Below, in pieces: positions 26,172 through 35,870 of a stretch of DNA of 64,000 nucleotides. The notes under the pieces were generated by a model. That model was not told where the DNA came from, did no database searches, and saw nothing but the letters and a program-made list of their open reading frames with translations. The DNA comes from Pseudoxanthomonas sp. Root65 (GTDB taxonomy: Bacteria; Pseudomonadota; Gammaproteobacteria; Xanthomonadales; Xanthomonadaceae): assembly GCF_001427635.1 (NCBI RefSeq), contig NZ_LMHA01000001.1:274017-338016 (forward strand), read 5' to 3'. The first letter of the stretch is position 1. Each line of letters opens with the position of its first letter. The position numbers were made by a program, and so were the translations under genes.

Positions 26172-27170
26172 ATGCCCGTCGTCGACTCCCCCCGCACCGC
26201 CCTGGCCCTGCCCGCCATCCAGTCGCTCGCCCAGGCCGACATGGCCGCCGTCGACGCCCTGATCCGGGCCCGGCTGGCCTCGGACGTGGTCCTCATCAAC
26301 CAGATCGCCGACCACATCATCTCCGCCGGCGGCAAGCGCCTGCGGCCCATGCTGGTCGTCCTTGCAGGGCAGGCCTGTGGCCCGACCACCCCTGATCACC
26401 ACCAACTGGCGGCGATCATCGAGTTCATCCACACCTCCACCCTGCTGCACGACGACGTGGTGGACGAATCCGACCTGCGCCGCGGCCGCAGCACCGCCAA
26501 CGCCCTCTGGGGCAACGCGCCCAGCGTGCTGGTCGGCGACTTCCTGTATTCACGCAGCTTCCAGCTGATGGTGGAACTGGACCGCATGGACGTGATGCGC
26601 CTGCTGGCCGACACCACCAACCGCATCGCCGAAGGCGAAGTGCTGCAGCTGCTGCACGTCCACAACCCGGATACCGACGAAGCCGCCTACCTGCGCGTGA
26701 TCGAGCGCAAGACGGCCGTCCTATTCGCCGCGGGCACCCAGCTGGGCGCGATGGCCTCCGGCGCGGACGCAGGCACCCAACGCAAGCTCTACGACTACGG
26801 CATGGCGCTGGGCTACGCCTTCCAGATTGCCGATGACGTACTGGACTACACGGCGGACGCGGAAGCGCTGGGCAAGAACCTCGGCGACGATCTGGCCGAA
26901 GGCAAGGCGACGCTGCCGCTGATCCACGCGATCCGTCATTCCGATGCGGCCATCGCGGATCGCCTGCGCACCATCGTGCAGGAAGGCGATGCCGGCGCCA
27001 TGCCCGAGGTGCTGGCCGCGATCCGCACCACCGGTGGCCTGGACTACAGCCGCGAGCGCGCGCATCACTACGCCACGATGGCCGAACAGGCCATCGTGGG
27101 ACTGCCCGAATCCAATGCGCTGGCGGCCCTGCGCGGGCTGGCGCGTTACGCGGTGGAACGCGGGCACTGA
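26172..27170 (+). CDS. ispB: Octaprenyl (polyprenyl) diphosphate synthase IspB
   Basis: A 332-residue trans-prenyltransferase that makes the ubiquinone side-chain precursor. The first Asp-rich motif is D94-D95-V-V-D98, followed by the RRGR basic patch; the second is D221-D222-V-L-D225. Other conserved blocks are GGKRLRPML and KTAVLFAAG. Chain length (C40 is usual) cannot be read. It stands alone, convergent with the dienelactone hydrolase gene (13-bp gap). Confidence 0.94.
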   Translation: MPVVDSPRTALALPAIQSLAQADMAAVDALIRARLASDVVLINQIADHIISAGGKRLRPMLVVLAGQACGPTTPDHHQLAAIIEFIHTSTLLHDDVVDESDLRRGRSTANALWGNAPSVLVGDFLYSRSFQLMVELDRMDVMRLLADTTNRIAEGEVLQLLHVHNPDTDEAAYLRVIERKTAVLFAAGTQLGAMASGADAGTQRKLYDYGMALGYAFQIADDVLDYTADAEALGKNLGDDLAEGKATLPLIHAIRHSDAAIADRLRTIVQEGDAGAMPEVLAAIRTTGGLDYSRERAHHYATMAEQAIVGLPESNALAALRGLARYAVERGH

Positions 27171-27183
27171 CCCGCGCGGCGCG

Positions 27184-27963
27184 TCACTTGGCAAACACCT
27201 CGGCGAAGAAGTCAGCCATCATCCGATAGGCGCGTTTGGCCGAACGCTCGTGGTACACGCAGCCTGGGGGATTCTGCGCATCCGACTCGGCGAAGCAGTG
27301 CACCGCGCCGCTGAAGTTTACGAACTGCCAATCGGCACTGGCCTTGCGCATTTCGTCCTGGAAGGCGGTGATCTCCGCGGCCGACACGTAGGTGTCGTCG
27401 CCACCGTTGAGTACCAGCACCGGTGCTTTCACCGTACCCGTCGCCGGCAGGTCGGTCGCCAGGCCGCCGTGCAGGCTGACCACGCCGGCGAGCGCGTCAC
27501 CGGCACGCACCAGTTCCAGCACCGTGCTGCCGCCAAAGCAGTAGCCGAAGGCGCCGATGCGTGCATGGTCGACCAGCGTGGCAGGCTGCTGCTTCAGCAC
27601 CTCGACCGCTTTCTGCACGCGTGCCCGCAGCGTGGGCCGATCGGCGCGCATCGCGGTGGCGACCGGGCCGGCCTCGGCATCGGTCTTCGGGCGGATGCCC
27701 TTGCCGTAGACATCGGCGACCAGCACGACGTAGTCGTCGCCGGCGACAAGATGCGCCTTCTCGATCGCGGAGTCGTTGACGCCCTTCCAGTTGGGCACCA
27801 TCACCAGGCCGGGACGCGGCGTGGTGACGCTGTCGTCGTAGACCAGGTAGCCGGAGAACGTATCGCCGCCGATCTTCCACTCGACCGGTTCGGCGACGGG
27901 CGCCGCGAGCAGTGCGGGCGACCACAGCAGGAACAGCAGGCAGGGCAGCAGCAGACGACGCAT
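27184..27963 (-). CDS. Dienelactone-hydrolase-family protein (secreted)
   Basis: A 259-residue alpha/beta hydrolase with a signal peptide (about 1-21, LLAA-P). The triad is Cys142 (GYCFGGS), Asp190 (NGGDDTYV) and His222 (GAVHCF), the arrangement of dienelactone hydrolases. A periplasmic location argues against a role in catechol breakdown, which is cytosolic; the substrate is unknown. The ATG at 27963 starts the signal peptide. Confidence 0.88.
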   Translation of the reverse strand: MRRLLLPCLLFLLWSPALLAAPVAEPVEWKIGGDTFSGYLVYDDSVTTPRPGLVMVPNWKGVNDSAIEKAHLVAGDDYVVLVADVYGKGIRPKTDAEAGPVATAMRADRPTLRARVQKAVEVLKQQPATLVDHARIGAFGYCFGGSTVLELVRAGDALAGVVSLHGGLATDLPATGTVKAPVLVLNGGDDTYVSAAEITAFQDEMRKASADWQFVNFSGAVHCFAESDAQNPPGCVYHERSAKRAYRMMADFFAEVFAK

Positions 27964-28033
27964 GGCGGACTCCTCGTGGGCGACCGGCGCAGTGTACGGT
28001 GCGACGCGTAGACCGGTGTCGACGTCCGGGGTA

Positions 28034-29437
28034 TCAGGCGATGCCGAGACCGGGAATCGCCGTGATGGCCTCGGGATCGAAACCCGCCAGTTCCGCGAAA
28101 TGACGGCCACGCGCCACGTAATCCTTGTACTGGCCGAAGCTGGGCGCACCGGGCGACAGCAGCACGACGCCTTCCCCGCCCAACGCGGTGCGTGCGGCGG
28201 CGACGGCCTCCGGCAAGGTCTCGGCGGCCATCAGCCTGAAACCCGCCTGCTGCGCCAGCGGCGCGAGCAGGGCATGGATGCGCGGGCCGTTCGCCCCCAT
28301 CGTGATGATCGTCGCGGGTGCACCGTGGCGCATGTGCGCGGCGAAATCTGACCAGTCCACACCACGGTCGTGGCCGCCGACCAGCAACGCGATGCGCCGG
28401 CCCGCGAAGCACTCCAGTGCCGCCAGCGTGGCGTGAGGCGTGGTGCTGATGGAATCGTTGACCCAGGTGATGCCGTCCCGCGTGCCCATGGCCTGCAGGC
28501 GGTTCGGCAGCGGACGGAACGACCCTGCGTGCGCGGCCAGCGGCAACGCGTCCATGCAGGCGGCTTCCAACGCGGTCAGCACCGCGCACAGATTGCTGCG
28601 GTTATGGCGGCCGGGCAGCGGCAGCGGCCGCGTGTCCATGACGAACACGTCGCCGCGATACAGATCATCCTCGCGCAGGTGCCAGCCCTCGGCGCGGTTG
28701 AACCAGCGGATCTCGCTGCCCGGCAATGACAGGGAGGCAAGACGCGGATCCGCCGCATTCAGCACGGCGACACGCGGGCGCGCGCCGGTGACGAGCTTCA
28801 GCTTGTCCTCGATGTAGCGCGCCTCGCTGCCATGCCAGTCCAGGTGTTCCGGGAACAGGTTCAGCACCACCGCGATGTCGGGATGCGCGCCACTGGCTAC
28901 GACATCGCCGGTCTGGTAGCTCGACAGTTCGATGGCCCAGGCATCCGGTGCCGGCTGCGGATCCAGCACCTCCAGCAGCGGCACGCCGATGTTGCCCACC
29001 AGCGCAGTACGCCGACCCGAGGCACGCAGCAGATGCGCCAGCAGCGAGGTGGTCGTGCTCTTGCCCTTGGTGCCGGTGACGCAGAACGTCTGCGGGACAA
29101 CGCCATCGCCGCCCGCGTGTTCGGCGAACCACAGGCCGGTGCCACCGATGAAGCGCGTGCCCGCTGCCGCGGCCGCCTGCGCCGCGGGGCTGTTGGGACT
29201 GATGCCCGGCGACTTGATGACGATCTCGAAGGCCTGCAGCCGTTCGGCTATCGCCTGCGTGTCGATGGACAGATGCGCGTCACCCAGTGCGACCGCTTCG
29301 GCCGCTTCCGCGTCGCTGCAGAACAGCGTCAGCGGCAAAGCCGGCAGGCGCGAACGTACGGCGTGATGCGCGGCACGGCCTTCCCGGCCCCAGCCCCACA
29401 GCGCGACCCGCCTACCCTCAAGCTGCGAAATTCGCAC
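28034..29437 (-). CDS. murD2: MurD2: UDP-MurNAc-L-alanine:L-glutamate ligase
   Basis: A 467-residue Mur ligase with an N-terminal Rossmann domain (LWGWGREG, about 13-20), a central ATP domain with TGTKGKST (121-128) and a C-terminal domain ([26 protein letters not shown]). Classical MurD adds D-glutamate. The overlapping murL gene, and the Xanthomonas precedent, identify this as MurD2, which adds L-glutamate to UDP-MurNAc-L-Ala for later epimerisation. A GTG start gives 20 nt of overlap with murL. It is last in the lysAC operon. Specificity for L-Glu is inferred from family knowledge and context. Confidence 0.88.
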   Translation of the reverse strand: MRISQLEGRRVALWGWGREGRAAHHAVRSRLPALPLTLFCSDAEAAEAVALGDAHLSIDTQAIAERLQAFEIVIKSPGISPNSPAAQAAAAAGTRFIGGTGLWFAEHAGGDGVVPQTFCVTGTKGKSTTTSLLAHLLRASGRRTALVGNIGVPLLEVLDPQPAPDAWAIELSSYQTGDVVASGAHPDIAVVLNLFPEHLDWHGSEARYIEDKLKLVTGARPRVAVLNAADPRLASLSLPGSEIRWFNRAEGWHLREDDLYRGDVFVMDTRPLPLPGRHNRSNLCAVLTALEAACMDALPLAAHAGSFRPLPNRLQAMGTRDGITWVNDSISTTPHATLAALECFAGRRIALLVGGHDRGVDWSDFAAHMRHGAPATIITMGANGPRIHALLAPLAQQAGFRLMAAETLPEAVAAARTALGGEGVVLLSPGAPSFGQYKDYVARGRHFAELAGFDPEAITAIPGLGIA

Positions 29438-30773
29438 GCAGGCGCTCCCACAGCGCGGCAGGAATGCGGTGTTCTCCGCCGATCTCGAGCAGCGGTGCCA
29501 CCGCCAGTTCCGCCGCATCGAGCTGCGGGCGGATTTCGTGGTTGAAGCGAGCGACGATCGCGTCCTCGCGCCATTCCGGCCGGTCGCCCAGCGTGGCCAT
29601 CGCGGCACGCGATTCCTGGCCCTCGCCGACACACTCGAATGGCTTGTGGTCCTGGTACTCCAGCAGCGCGTCGAAGCCACCCGTCTGGTTCACGTCATCC
29701 AGCAGGTTGCGGCCGAAGATGCCGACCAGTCGCGGCTTCGGCATGAACGGTGCCAGCGCCAGGAACACGAAATGGCATTTCGGGCAGACACCGCACCAGC
29801 GGTTCGTCGGTCGCTCGCCGAGCAGGTGGAAATTGCGGTTGCAGCTGGAGAAGTGCGCATCGTAATGATCGATGCGCGCGAACTGCCGCGCCACCGCCAG
29901 CTCGGACAGCGGACGCAGCAACGAGTAGTAATGGAGGTCGGCCGCCACGTGCGACTGCACGTAGTCGCCGAAGGCCTGCTCGAACGCCCAGCCCTTCGAC
30001 CACTGGTGGTTCACCTCACCGGTGCCGGCAATCATGCTGCCGTAGCTGGCCGAACGCTCGTTGGAGAACACCACCTGGTCCACTCCCTGCAGCAGCGCGG
30101 CCAGCACCATGATGGCCGAGTTGATCGCGGTGACCGGGATGTGCCCGTTCCACGCGCCCTGACGGTTGTAGTCGAACAGTTCGGGCGCCAGCGCGCGGCC
30201 GATGTTGAGGGTGGGCAAGCCGGTGCGCGCGGCGCAGGCCGCGATCAGCTGCGAGCCACCGATCCAGGTCACCGTCTGGTCGATGCCGGCACCGCGCAAC
30301 GCCTCGATACTGACCAGCGAATCCTTGCCGCCGCCGATGGCGACCAGCGCGTGCTGGCGCAATGCGGCCGAGGGTGCTGCCGCCGCGGCCTGCGCCGCGA
30401 CCGGAAAGCGAACGCGGCCGTAGAGGCTCAGCCCGTTGCGGTAGGCGAACTCGCCCAGGCCATGCACGTAGACCTGTTCCAGCAACACCGCCGTCGCCGC
30501 GTCGATGCCGTAGCCGTCGATGCGGATCTCGTTGGGGACCGCCGCCTTGTAGTAGCTGACGCCGGTGATCAGGTGCAGTAGCCGCACCGCCTGCTCGACC
30601 GCCTGTGCGCGTGTCGCGTCCAGCGTGAACGGCGCGCCCGGGATCGTCACTGTTTCGGTCAGCTCCGGGCCTTCATCGAAGGCGTACACCAATCGCGCGA
30701 CACCGGTCTCCGCGTCGAACGAACAGCGGAGGAAGCGGAAGGTGCGGATGCTGGATTTGTCGAAAGTCGTCAT
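29418..30773 (-). CDS. murL: MurL: UDP-MurNAc-L-Ala-L-Glu epimerase
   Basis: A 451-residue ATP-dependent epimerase that converts the terminal L-Glu of UDP-MurNAc-L-Ala-L-Glu to D-Glu, replacing glutamate racemase. It carries a PP-loop-like GGGKDS (147-152), a middle block [24 protein letters not shown] and a CGVCPKCHF cysteine cluster at about 324-332 that could bind metal. Length and motifs match the Xanthomonas MurL family. Its ATG overlaps the stop of the upstream membrane-protein gene (ATGA), and its end overlaps murD2 by 20 nt. Confidence 0.92.
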   Translation of the reverse strand: MTTFDKSSIRTFRFLRCSFDAETGVARLVYAFDEGPELTETVTIPGAPFTLDATRAQAVEQAVRLLHLITGVSYYKAAVPNEIRIDGYGIDAATAVLLEQVYVHGLGEFAYRNGLSLYGRVRFPVAAQAAAAAPSAALRQHALVAIGGGKDSLVSIEALRGAGIDQTVTWIGGSQLIAACAARTGLPTLNIGRALAPELFDYNRQGAWNGHIPVTAINSAIMVLAALLQGVDQVVFSNERSASYGSMIAGTGEVNHQWSKGWAFEQAFGDYVQSHVAADLHYYSLLRPLSELAVARQFARIDHYDAHFSSCNRNFHLLGERPTNRWCGVCPKCHFVFLALAPFMPKPRLVGIFGRNLLDDVNQTGGFDALLEYQDHKPFECVGEGQESRAAMATLGDRPEWREDAIVARFNHEIRPQLDAAELAVAPLLEIGGEHRIPAALWERLRANFAA

Positions 30774-31264
30774 GCGTGATCCGGGGAAAGTGCGGCCTGC
30801 CGGCGCAGGTAGCGGCGGCAGGCGAAGTATTCGATAGCGAACAGCGGCGCGGCGCCGAACAATGTCGCGAGCAGCGAACCGTAGAAGACCAGGACAGGCA
30901 ACCAGGCCAGCGCCTCGCCCGTTCCGCCCGGCTGGCTGGCGGCCAACGCGTCGATCGCGATAGCGATCACTGCCCAGGCAGCCAGCGACAGCGGAAACAG
31001 CAGCAGCACCACCAGCAGCAGACGCAAAGTCATGCCACCCGCTTTCCAGCGCCGGCCTGCGCGTTGCGCACGCCCCTGCCACCGGCTGACGAACCAGGCG
31101 CCCAGCCCGACCGCCAGCAGCGCGGCTGGCGCGAACCGCAGTGCGGTCGCGAATTCGGCGACGCCCGGCGCGCGGCGATCCGCATCCATCAGCACCACGA
31201 CCGCGATGCTCAGCAACGCGGCGGCCAGCAGGCTGGACAGGACGAACTCAGTCCGCGGCGACAT
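30770..31264 (-). CDS. Small membrane protein in the lysAC-murL operon, unknown function
   Basis: 164 residues with four predicted helices (about 11-27, 42-58, 80-105, 120-145) and no domain I recognise. A basic stretch (SRWQGRAQRAGRRWKAG) between helices 2 and 3 is probably cytosolic. It overlaps lysAC by 17 bp and murL by 4 bp, which makes it a fixed part of the operon. A role in cell-envelope or precursor metabolism is only suggested by its company. Confidence 0.8.
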   Translation of the reverse strand: MSPRTEFVLSSLLAAALLSIAVVVLMDADRRAPGVAEFATALRFAPAALLAVGLGAWFVSRWQGRAQRAGRRWKAGGMTLRLLLVVLLLFPLSLAAWAVIAIAIDALAASQPGGTGEALAWLPVLVFYGSLLATLFGAAPLFAIEYFACRRYLRRQAALSPDHA

Positions 31265-33878
31265 CGCCGGGCACTCCTTCAATCACGTCTTCGGCAGGCA
31301 GGCCGCGCAGGTTGTAGTGGCTGGCCATTACGAAGCCATAGGCACCGGCATCGGAGAACAGCAGCACATCGCCTTCCGCGGTCGCCGACGACAGCTTGCG
31401 GCGCTTGCCGAAGATGTCGCTGGACTCGCAGATCGGGCCCACCACGTCGAACGCTTCCTGATCCGTATCGTCCAGCCGCGAGAGGTTGGCCACGTCGTGC
31501 CAGGCGTCGTACAGGGCCGGACGGATCAGGGTGTGCATGCCCGCATCGCTGCCCACGCGACGGATGCCCAGCTTCTCGACGACCTGCGTCATCTGCGCAA
31601 GCAGTACGCCAGATTCGGCGACCAGGTAGCGGCCCGGTTCGATCACCAGCTGGTAGCCCGGATACGCGGCCTTGATCGCCGCCAGGCCTTCGCCCCACGC
31701 CGCCAGGTCGAACGGCTCGTCGCCATCGGCGTACGGAATCGGCAAACCACCGCCGATATCGATGGTCTCGATGGTGCCGATCTGGTCGGCCAGGCCGCCC
31801 AGTTCATCGGCGATCTGGTTCCAGTGCTGCGGGCTGTCCACGCCGCTGCCCAGATGGGCATGCAGGCCGACGACGCGCGTATCCAGCGCGCGCGCGGCAG
31901 CCAGGAATTCCTCCAGCTTGACCAGCGGCAGGCCGAACTTGGAACTCTTGCCGCCCGTCTTGACCTTGTCGTGGTGGCCGTCGCCGCGGCCCAGGTCCAC
32001 GCGCAGCCACAGCCGGCGACCACGGAACACATCCGGCCACTGCTGCAGCGCTTCGACATTATCGAGCGTGACGTTGATGCCACGCTCCAGCGCGAACGCG
32101 TACTCGGCGCGCGGTGCGAAACTCGGCGTGAACAGCACGCGCTCCATCGGCAGCGACGGCGCCACCTCGAACACGCGCTCCAGCTCGCCGCGCGACACGC
32201 ACTCCAGGCCGAAGCCCTCCTCCACCAGTACGCGCAGGATGGCAGGGTGCGAATTGGCCTTGATGGCGAAGAAGCGGTGGTCCACCGCGGTGATCGCGGC
32301 CAGCGCACGGGCACGCGCGCGCACCACATCCAGGTTGTAGACGTAGCGCGGGGTGTCGCCCTGCGCGAGCGACAGCAGTCGTGCACGCGCGGCCGGCGCA
32401 CTCCACCAGCGCACGCCGCGCGGACGCACGGCGCCGTTGATCTCGCGCCAGCTGGGACCGAACACGCTGGTCTCGTCGGCCGGCATCGCACCGCTGTCGA
32501 TCAAGGCCTCGTGCAGCAGCGGCAGCATGCCCTCGGCATCGGCTTCGTCGATCACGAAGGTCAGGTTGAGGTCGTTCGACGACTGCGAAATCAGGTGCAC
32601 ACGCTCGCGGCCGAACATCGCCCACACATCCGACAGCTTGTGCAGCAGCGAACGCATGCCGCGACCGACCAGGGTAATGGCCGTGCACGGCGCGATCACC
32701 TTGACCCGGCAGATCTCCGCCAGATCGGCCGACAGCGCGGCCAGCACGTCGGTGTTGACCAGGTTCTCGCTGGGATCCAGCGACACGGTGACGTTGGTCT
32801 CCGACGAGCCGATCAGGTCCACCGACAGGCCGTGCTTCTTGAAGCGCGCGAACACGTCCGCCAGGAAGCCCACCTGCTGCCACATGCCGATGCCCTCCAT
32901 CGACACCAGCACGATGCCGTTGCGGCGGCTGACCGCCTTCACGCCCGGCACGGTCACCGCGTTGCCATCGATGGTGGTGCCGGGCAGTTCGGGACGTTCG
33001 GTATCCAGGATGGCCATCGCCACACCGGCGTCGCGGCAGGGCTTGATCGAGCGCGGATGCAGCACCTTCGCGCCGGTGGTCGCGATTTCCTGTGCTTCGT
33101 AATAGTCCAGCCGCGTCAGCAGGCGCGCATCCGGCACTTCGCGCGGGTTGGCGCTGAACATGCCCGGCACGTCGGTCCAGATCTCCACGCGCTGCGCACC
33201 GAGCAGGGCGCCGAAGTAAGCCGCCGACGTATCCGAGCCGCCACGTCCGAGGATGGCGGTGCCGCCGTCGGCATGCCGCGAGATGAAGCCCTGGGTCAGC
33301 AGCATGCGGCTGGACTGTCCGGCGAAGGCGCGCCGCCAGTCCTGGTCCGGTGCGGTATTGCACGACACCGACAGTCGCTGTGCCCACGGGCTCTGGTTGG
33401 GCAGGAAGTTGGCCTGCAGCCAGTGGCGCGCATCGACCCAGCCGAAGTCCAGGCCCTGCGCGCGCAGGTAGGCCACGCCCAGTGTGGACGACAGCAGTTC
33501 GCCCTGCCCCAGCACCTCGGCCTGCCAGTCGAGCGTGCGCGTTGCGGCGCGAGGATCGGACAGAAGGTTGCGCAGCGCCGCGAGACGGTCGCCCAGCACG
33601 GCGTCGGCATCGAGTTCGAGTTCGGCGATGAAGTCGCGGTGCCGCTGCTCCAGCTTCGCCACGCGCTCGGCACTGTCCGCCGCGCCGTCGGCGATCGCAG
33701 TCAGTTCGTTGGTCACCCCGGACAGCGCCGACACCACCACCAGGATGCGCGCCTCGTTTTCGTCCGCGCGTTTTTTCGCCAGCGTGCCGATCGTGTTCCA
33801 GCGATGGCGACGCGACACCGAGGTGCCGCCGAACTTGAGGACGATCCAACGATCAGACGCGGGGGTGGCAGGGGGCAT
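31248..33878 (-). CDS. lysAC: Fused aspartate kinase / diaminopimelate decarboxylase
   Basis: An 876-residue bifunctional enzyme. The N-terminal aspartokinase (KFGGTS at 15-20, then GRGGSDTSAAYFGALL and two ACT-like regulatory repeats, about 1-460) catalyses the first step from aspartate. The C-terminal PLP-dependent DAP decarboxylase (about 490-876) has Lys540 in FAIKANSHP, HLGSGVD, EPGRYLVAESG and CESSDIFGKR. Such fusions are known in Xanthomonas and Xylella. The fusion joins the first and last steps of lysine synthesis. It heads the operon with murL and murD2; the upstream divergent gene is 87 bp away. The ATG at 33878 gives the family-like N-terminus. Confidence 0.95.
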   Translation of the reverse strand: MPPATPASDRWIVLKFGGTSVSRRHRWNTIGTLAKKRADENEARILVVVSALSGVTNELTAIADGAADSAERVAKLEQRHRDFIAELELDADAVLGDRLAALRNLLSDPRAATRTLDWQAEVLGQGELLSSTLGVAYLRAQGLDFGWVDARHWLQANFLPNQSPWAQRLSVSCNTAPDQDWRRAFAGQSSRMLLTQGFISRHADGGTAILGRGGSDTSAAYFGALLGAQRVEIWTDVPGMFSANPREVPDARLLTRLDYYEAQEIATTGAKVLHPRSIKPCRDAGVAMAILDTERPELPGTTIDGNAVTVPGVKAVSRRNGIVLVSMEGIGMWQQVGFLADVFARFKKHGLSVDLIGSSETNVTVSLDPSENLVNTDVLAALSADLAEICRVKVIAPCTAITLVGRGMRSLLHKLSDVWAMFGRERVHLISQSSNDLNLTFVIDEADAEGMLPLLHEALIDSGAMPADETSVFGPSWREINGAVRPRGVRWWSAPAARARLLSLAQGDTPRYVYNLDVVRARARALAAITAVDHRFFAIKANSHPAILRVLVEEGFGLECVSRGELERVFEVAPSLPMERVLFTPSFAPRAEYAFALERGINVTLDNVEALQQWPDVFRGRRLWLRVDLGRGDGHHDKVKTGGKSSKFGLPLVKLEEFLAAARALDTRVVGLHAHLGSGVDSPQHWNQIADELGGLADQIGTIETIDIGGGLPIPYADGDEPFDLAAWGEGLAAIKAAYPGYQLVIEPGRYLVAESGVLLAQMTQVVEKLGIRRVGSDAGMHTLIRPALYDAWHDVANLSRLDDTDQEAFDVVGPICESSDIFGKRRKLSSATAEGDVLLFSDAGAYGFVMASHYNLRGLPAEDVIEGVPGDVAAD

Positions 33879-33965
33879 GGATAGAATGGGGAGGAATGCC
33901 CGAACCCTTCGGGCGTGAACCCTCGATTCTAGCCCAAGCCCCCGCCTTCGACCGGACCGTACCGC

Positions 33966-34844
33966 ATGCAACGAACCTCCCACCGCTACCTGCAGCTCGA
34001 CGTGTTCGCCGACCGCCCCGGCGCCGGCAACCCGCTGGGCGTGGTGCTGGACGCGACCGGATGGGACACCGCCCGCATGCAGGCCTTCGCGGCCTGGACC
34101 AATCTGTCGGAAACGATCTTCTTCCTGCCGCCGACCACGGCGGCGGCCAGCTACCGCATCCGTATCTTCACCCCGCGTCAGGAACTGCCGTTCGCCGGCC
34201 ATCCCAGCGTCGGCGCGGCGTGGGCGGCGCTGGAGACCGGCCTGGTCGCGGACACCGCCAAACTGGTGCAGGAGTGCGCTGCCGGCCTGTTGCCGGTACA
34301 GGTCGAGGGCCACGGAACGGCGCGGAGCATCCAGTTGCGCGCACCGCGTGCGCGCCGGAGGGACGCCGCCCCGTGGGACCAGGCGCTGCAGGCCATCCTT
34401 GCCACGCTGCCCGTCGCCGGCCTTGCGGCGGCGCTATGGAACAACGGACCGTCGTGGTGGCTGGTGGAACTGCAGGACGCCGATGCCGTGCGCCGACTGA
34501 CGCCGGACCTGGCTGCGATCGCCGCTCTGACGCAGGCCAGCGACGCAGTCGGTCTGGCGGTTTTCGGTCGCACCCCCGCTGGCAGCGACCACGATCTCGC
34601 GGTGCGTGCCTTCTGCCCCGCCGACAACATCCCGGAAGACCCGGTCACCGGCAGCGTCAACGCCTGCATCGCCGCCGCGCTGCATGCCGTCGCTGCCTTG
34701 CCCGGACGCGAGAACCGCTACACCGCCAGCCAGGGGCGCGAACTGGGGCGCGATGGCCGCGTGGCACTGCTGGTCGATGCGGACGGTGAGGTCTGGATGG
34801 GCGGTCAGGTCCAGTTGGTCATCGATGGCCGGATGACTTGGTAA
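33966..34844 (+). CDS. PhzF-family isomerase (first of two)
   Basis: A 292-residue PhzF-fold protein with the two-lobed diaminopimelate-epimerase-like layout. The N-terminal DVFADRPGAGNPLGVVLDA and the conserved Glu49 in NLSETIFF (active-site glutamate) are followed by FAGHPSVG, and the C-terminal lobe has EDPVTGSVNA. The function of non-phenazine members is mostly unknown; no phenazine genes are nearby. It is divergent from lysAC and is followed after 30 bp by a close paralogue. Confidence 0.9.
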   Translation: MQRTSHRYLQLDVFADRPGAGNPLGVVLDATGWDTARMQAFAAWTNLSETIFFLPPTTAAASYRIRIFTPRQELPFAGHPSVGAAWAALETGLVADTAKLVQECAAGLLPVQVEGHGTARSIQLRAPRARRRDAAPWDQALQAILATLPVAGLAAALWNNGPSWWLVELQDADAVRRLTPDLAAIAALTQASDAVGLAVFGRTPAGSDHDLAVRAFCPADNIPEDPVTGSVNACIAAALHAVAALPGRENRYTASQGRELGRDGRVALLVDADGEVWMGGQVQLVIDGRMTW

Positions 34845-34874
34845 GCTGCGCGGCCCCCACGCGACAACGCCCCC

Positions 34875-35753
34875 ATGACCCTCCGCCGCTACGTCCAGCT
34901 GGACGTATTCGCCGACCGCCCCGGCGCCGGCAATCCACTGGCCGTCGTGCTCGACGCCGCCGGTCTGGATGACGCCGCCATGCAGGCGATCGCCCGCTGG
35001 ACGCGCCTGCCGGAAACCACCTTCGTGTTCGCGCCCACGCAGCCGGGCGCCAGCTATGCCGTGCGCATGTTCAGCCCGCGCCGCGAAGTGCCGTTCGCCG
35101 GCCACCCCAGCGTCGGTACCGCGCATGTCGTGCTCGACGCCGGACTGGCGACGCCGCTCGATGGCCTGCTGATGCAGGAAGGTGCGGTGGGCGTACTGCC
35201 GTTGCGGGTGGACGACGCAGGCACGTCCCGCACCATCGCCGTGCGCACGCCCCGCGCGCAGGTGGTGAGGGTCGGCGAACCCACCACGGACGACGCCTTG
35301 CGCGCCGCGCTCGCGAACCTGCCCGCCGGCGATCTTCCGCCGGCGCTGGTCGACGGCGGTCGCCGCTGGTGGCTGTCAGAAGTCCGCGACGAAGCCACGC
35401 TGCGCGGCGCCAAGCCGGACTGGGACGCCATCGGCGCACTTGCCCGCGCCACCGAGAGCATGGGCGTCTGCGCCTATGCGCGCACGCCGGGCCAGGACTA
35501 CGATCTGGCGGTACGCGCCTTCGTCGGTGCGCCCGCCGCATTCGAGGACGCCGCCTCCGGTGCCGCCAACGCCACCCTCGCCGCCTGGCTGGCTTCGCGC
35601 GATGCGCTGCCCGGCCGCGACGGCCGCTACACCGTCAGCCAGGGGCGCGAAGTGGGTTACGACGCACGCCTGCAGCTGCGCGTCGACGAGGCCGGCGACG
35701 TCTGGTCGGGCGGCCACGTGCGCACCATCCTCACCGGTCAGATCGACTGGTAG
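34875..35753 (+). CDS. PhzF-family isomerase (second, paralogue)
   Basis: 292 residues, the same length as the gene before it and clearly homologous: shared DVFADRPGAGNPL near the N-terminus, Glu47 in RLPETTF, FAGHPSVG and a FEDAASGAANA block. A tandem duplication with divergence is the simplest reading. Both keep the catalytic glutamate, so both may be active, perhaps on different substrates. A REPIN-like element follows the stop. Confidence 0.9.
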   Translation: MTLRRYVQLDVFADRPGAGNPLAVVLDAAGLDDAAMQAIARWTRLPETTFVFAPTQPGASYAVRMFSPRREVPFAGHPSVGTAHVVLDAGLATPLDGLLMQEGAVGVLPLRVDDAGTSRTIAVRTPRAQVVRVGEPTTDDALRAALANLPAGDLPPALVDGGRRWWLSEVRDEATLRGAKPDWDAIGALARATESMGVCAYARTPGQDYDLAVRAFVGAPAAFEDAASGAANATLAAWLASRDALPGRDGRYTVSQGREVGYDARLQLRVDEAGDVWSGGHVRTILTGQIDW

Positions 35754-35768
35754 CGGAACCCGCTTCCT

Positions 35769-35859
35769 GTGGGAGCGACGTGAGTCGCGAAAGCGCGGTC
35801 TTCGACAACGCCAGCGGCAACAGGCGGCGGGGAGCGATCGCGACTGACGTCGCTCCCAC
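35769..35859. repeat. REPIN-like inverted pair of GTGG palindromes
   Basis: The left unit GTGGGAGCGACGTGAGTCGC (35769-35788) is mirrored by a right unit ending ACGTCGCTCCCAC at 35859. About 51 bp lie between. Third copy of the family in the window. Confidence 0.85.
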
Positions 35860-35870
35860 AACAGCGGACC

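Noticed and set aside
28034..29437. Canonical MurD adding D-glutamate
   Set aside because: It overlaps murL, which only makes sense with an L-Glu-adding enzyme; assay needed for proof.
33879..34313. N-terminal extension of lysAC
   Set aside because: It overlaps the PhzF gene on the other strand; the aspartokinase begins at 33878.
33966..35753. Phenazine biosynthesis cluster
   Set aside because: Only PhzF homologues are present and no other phz genes.
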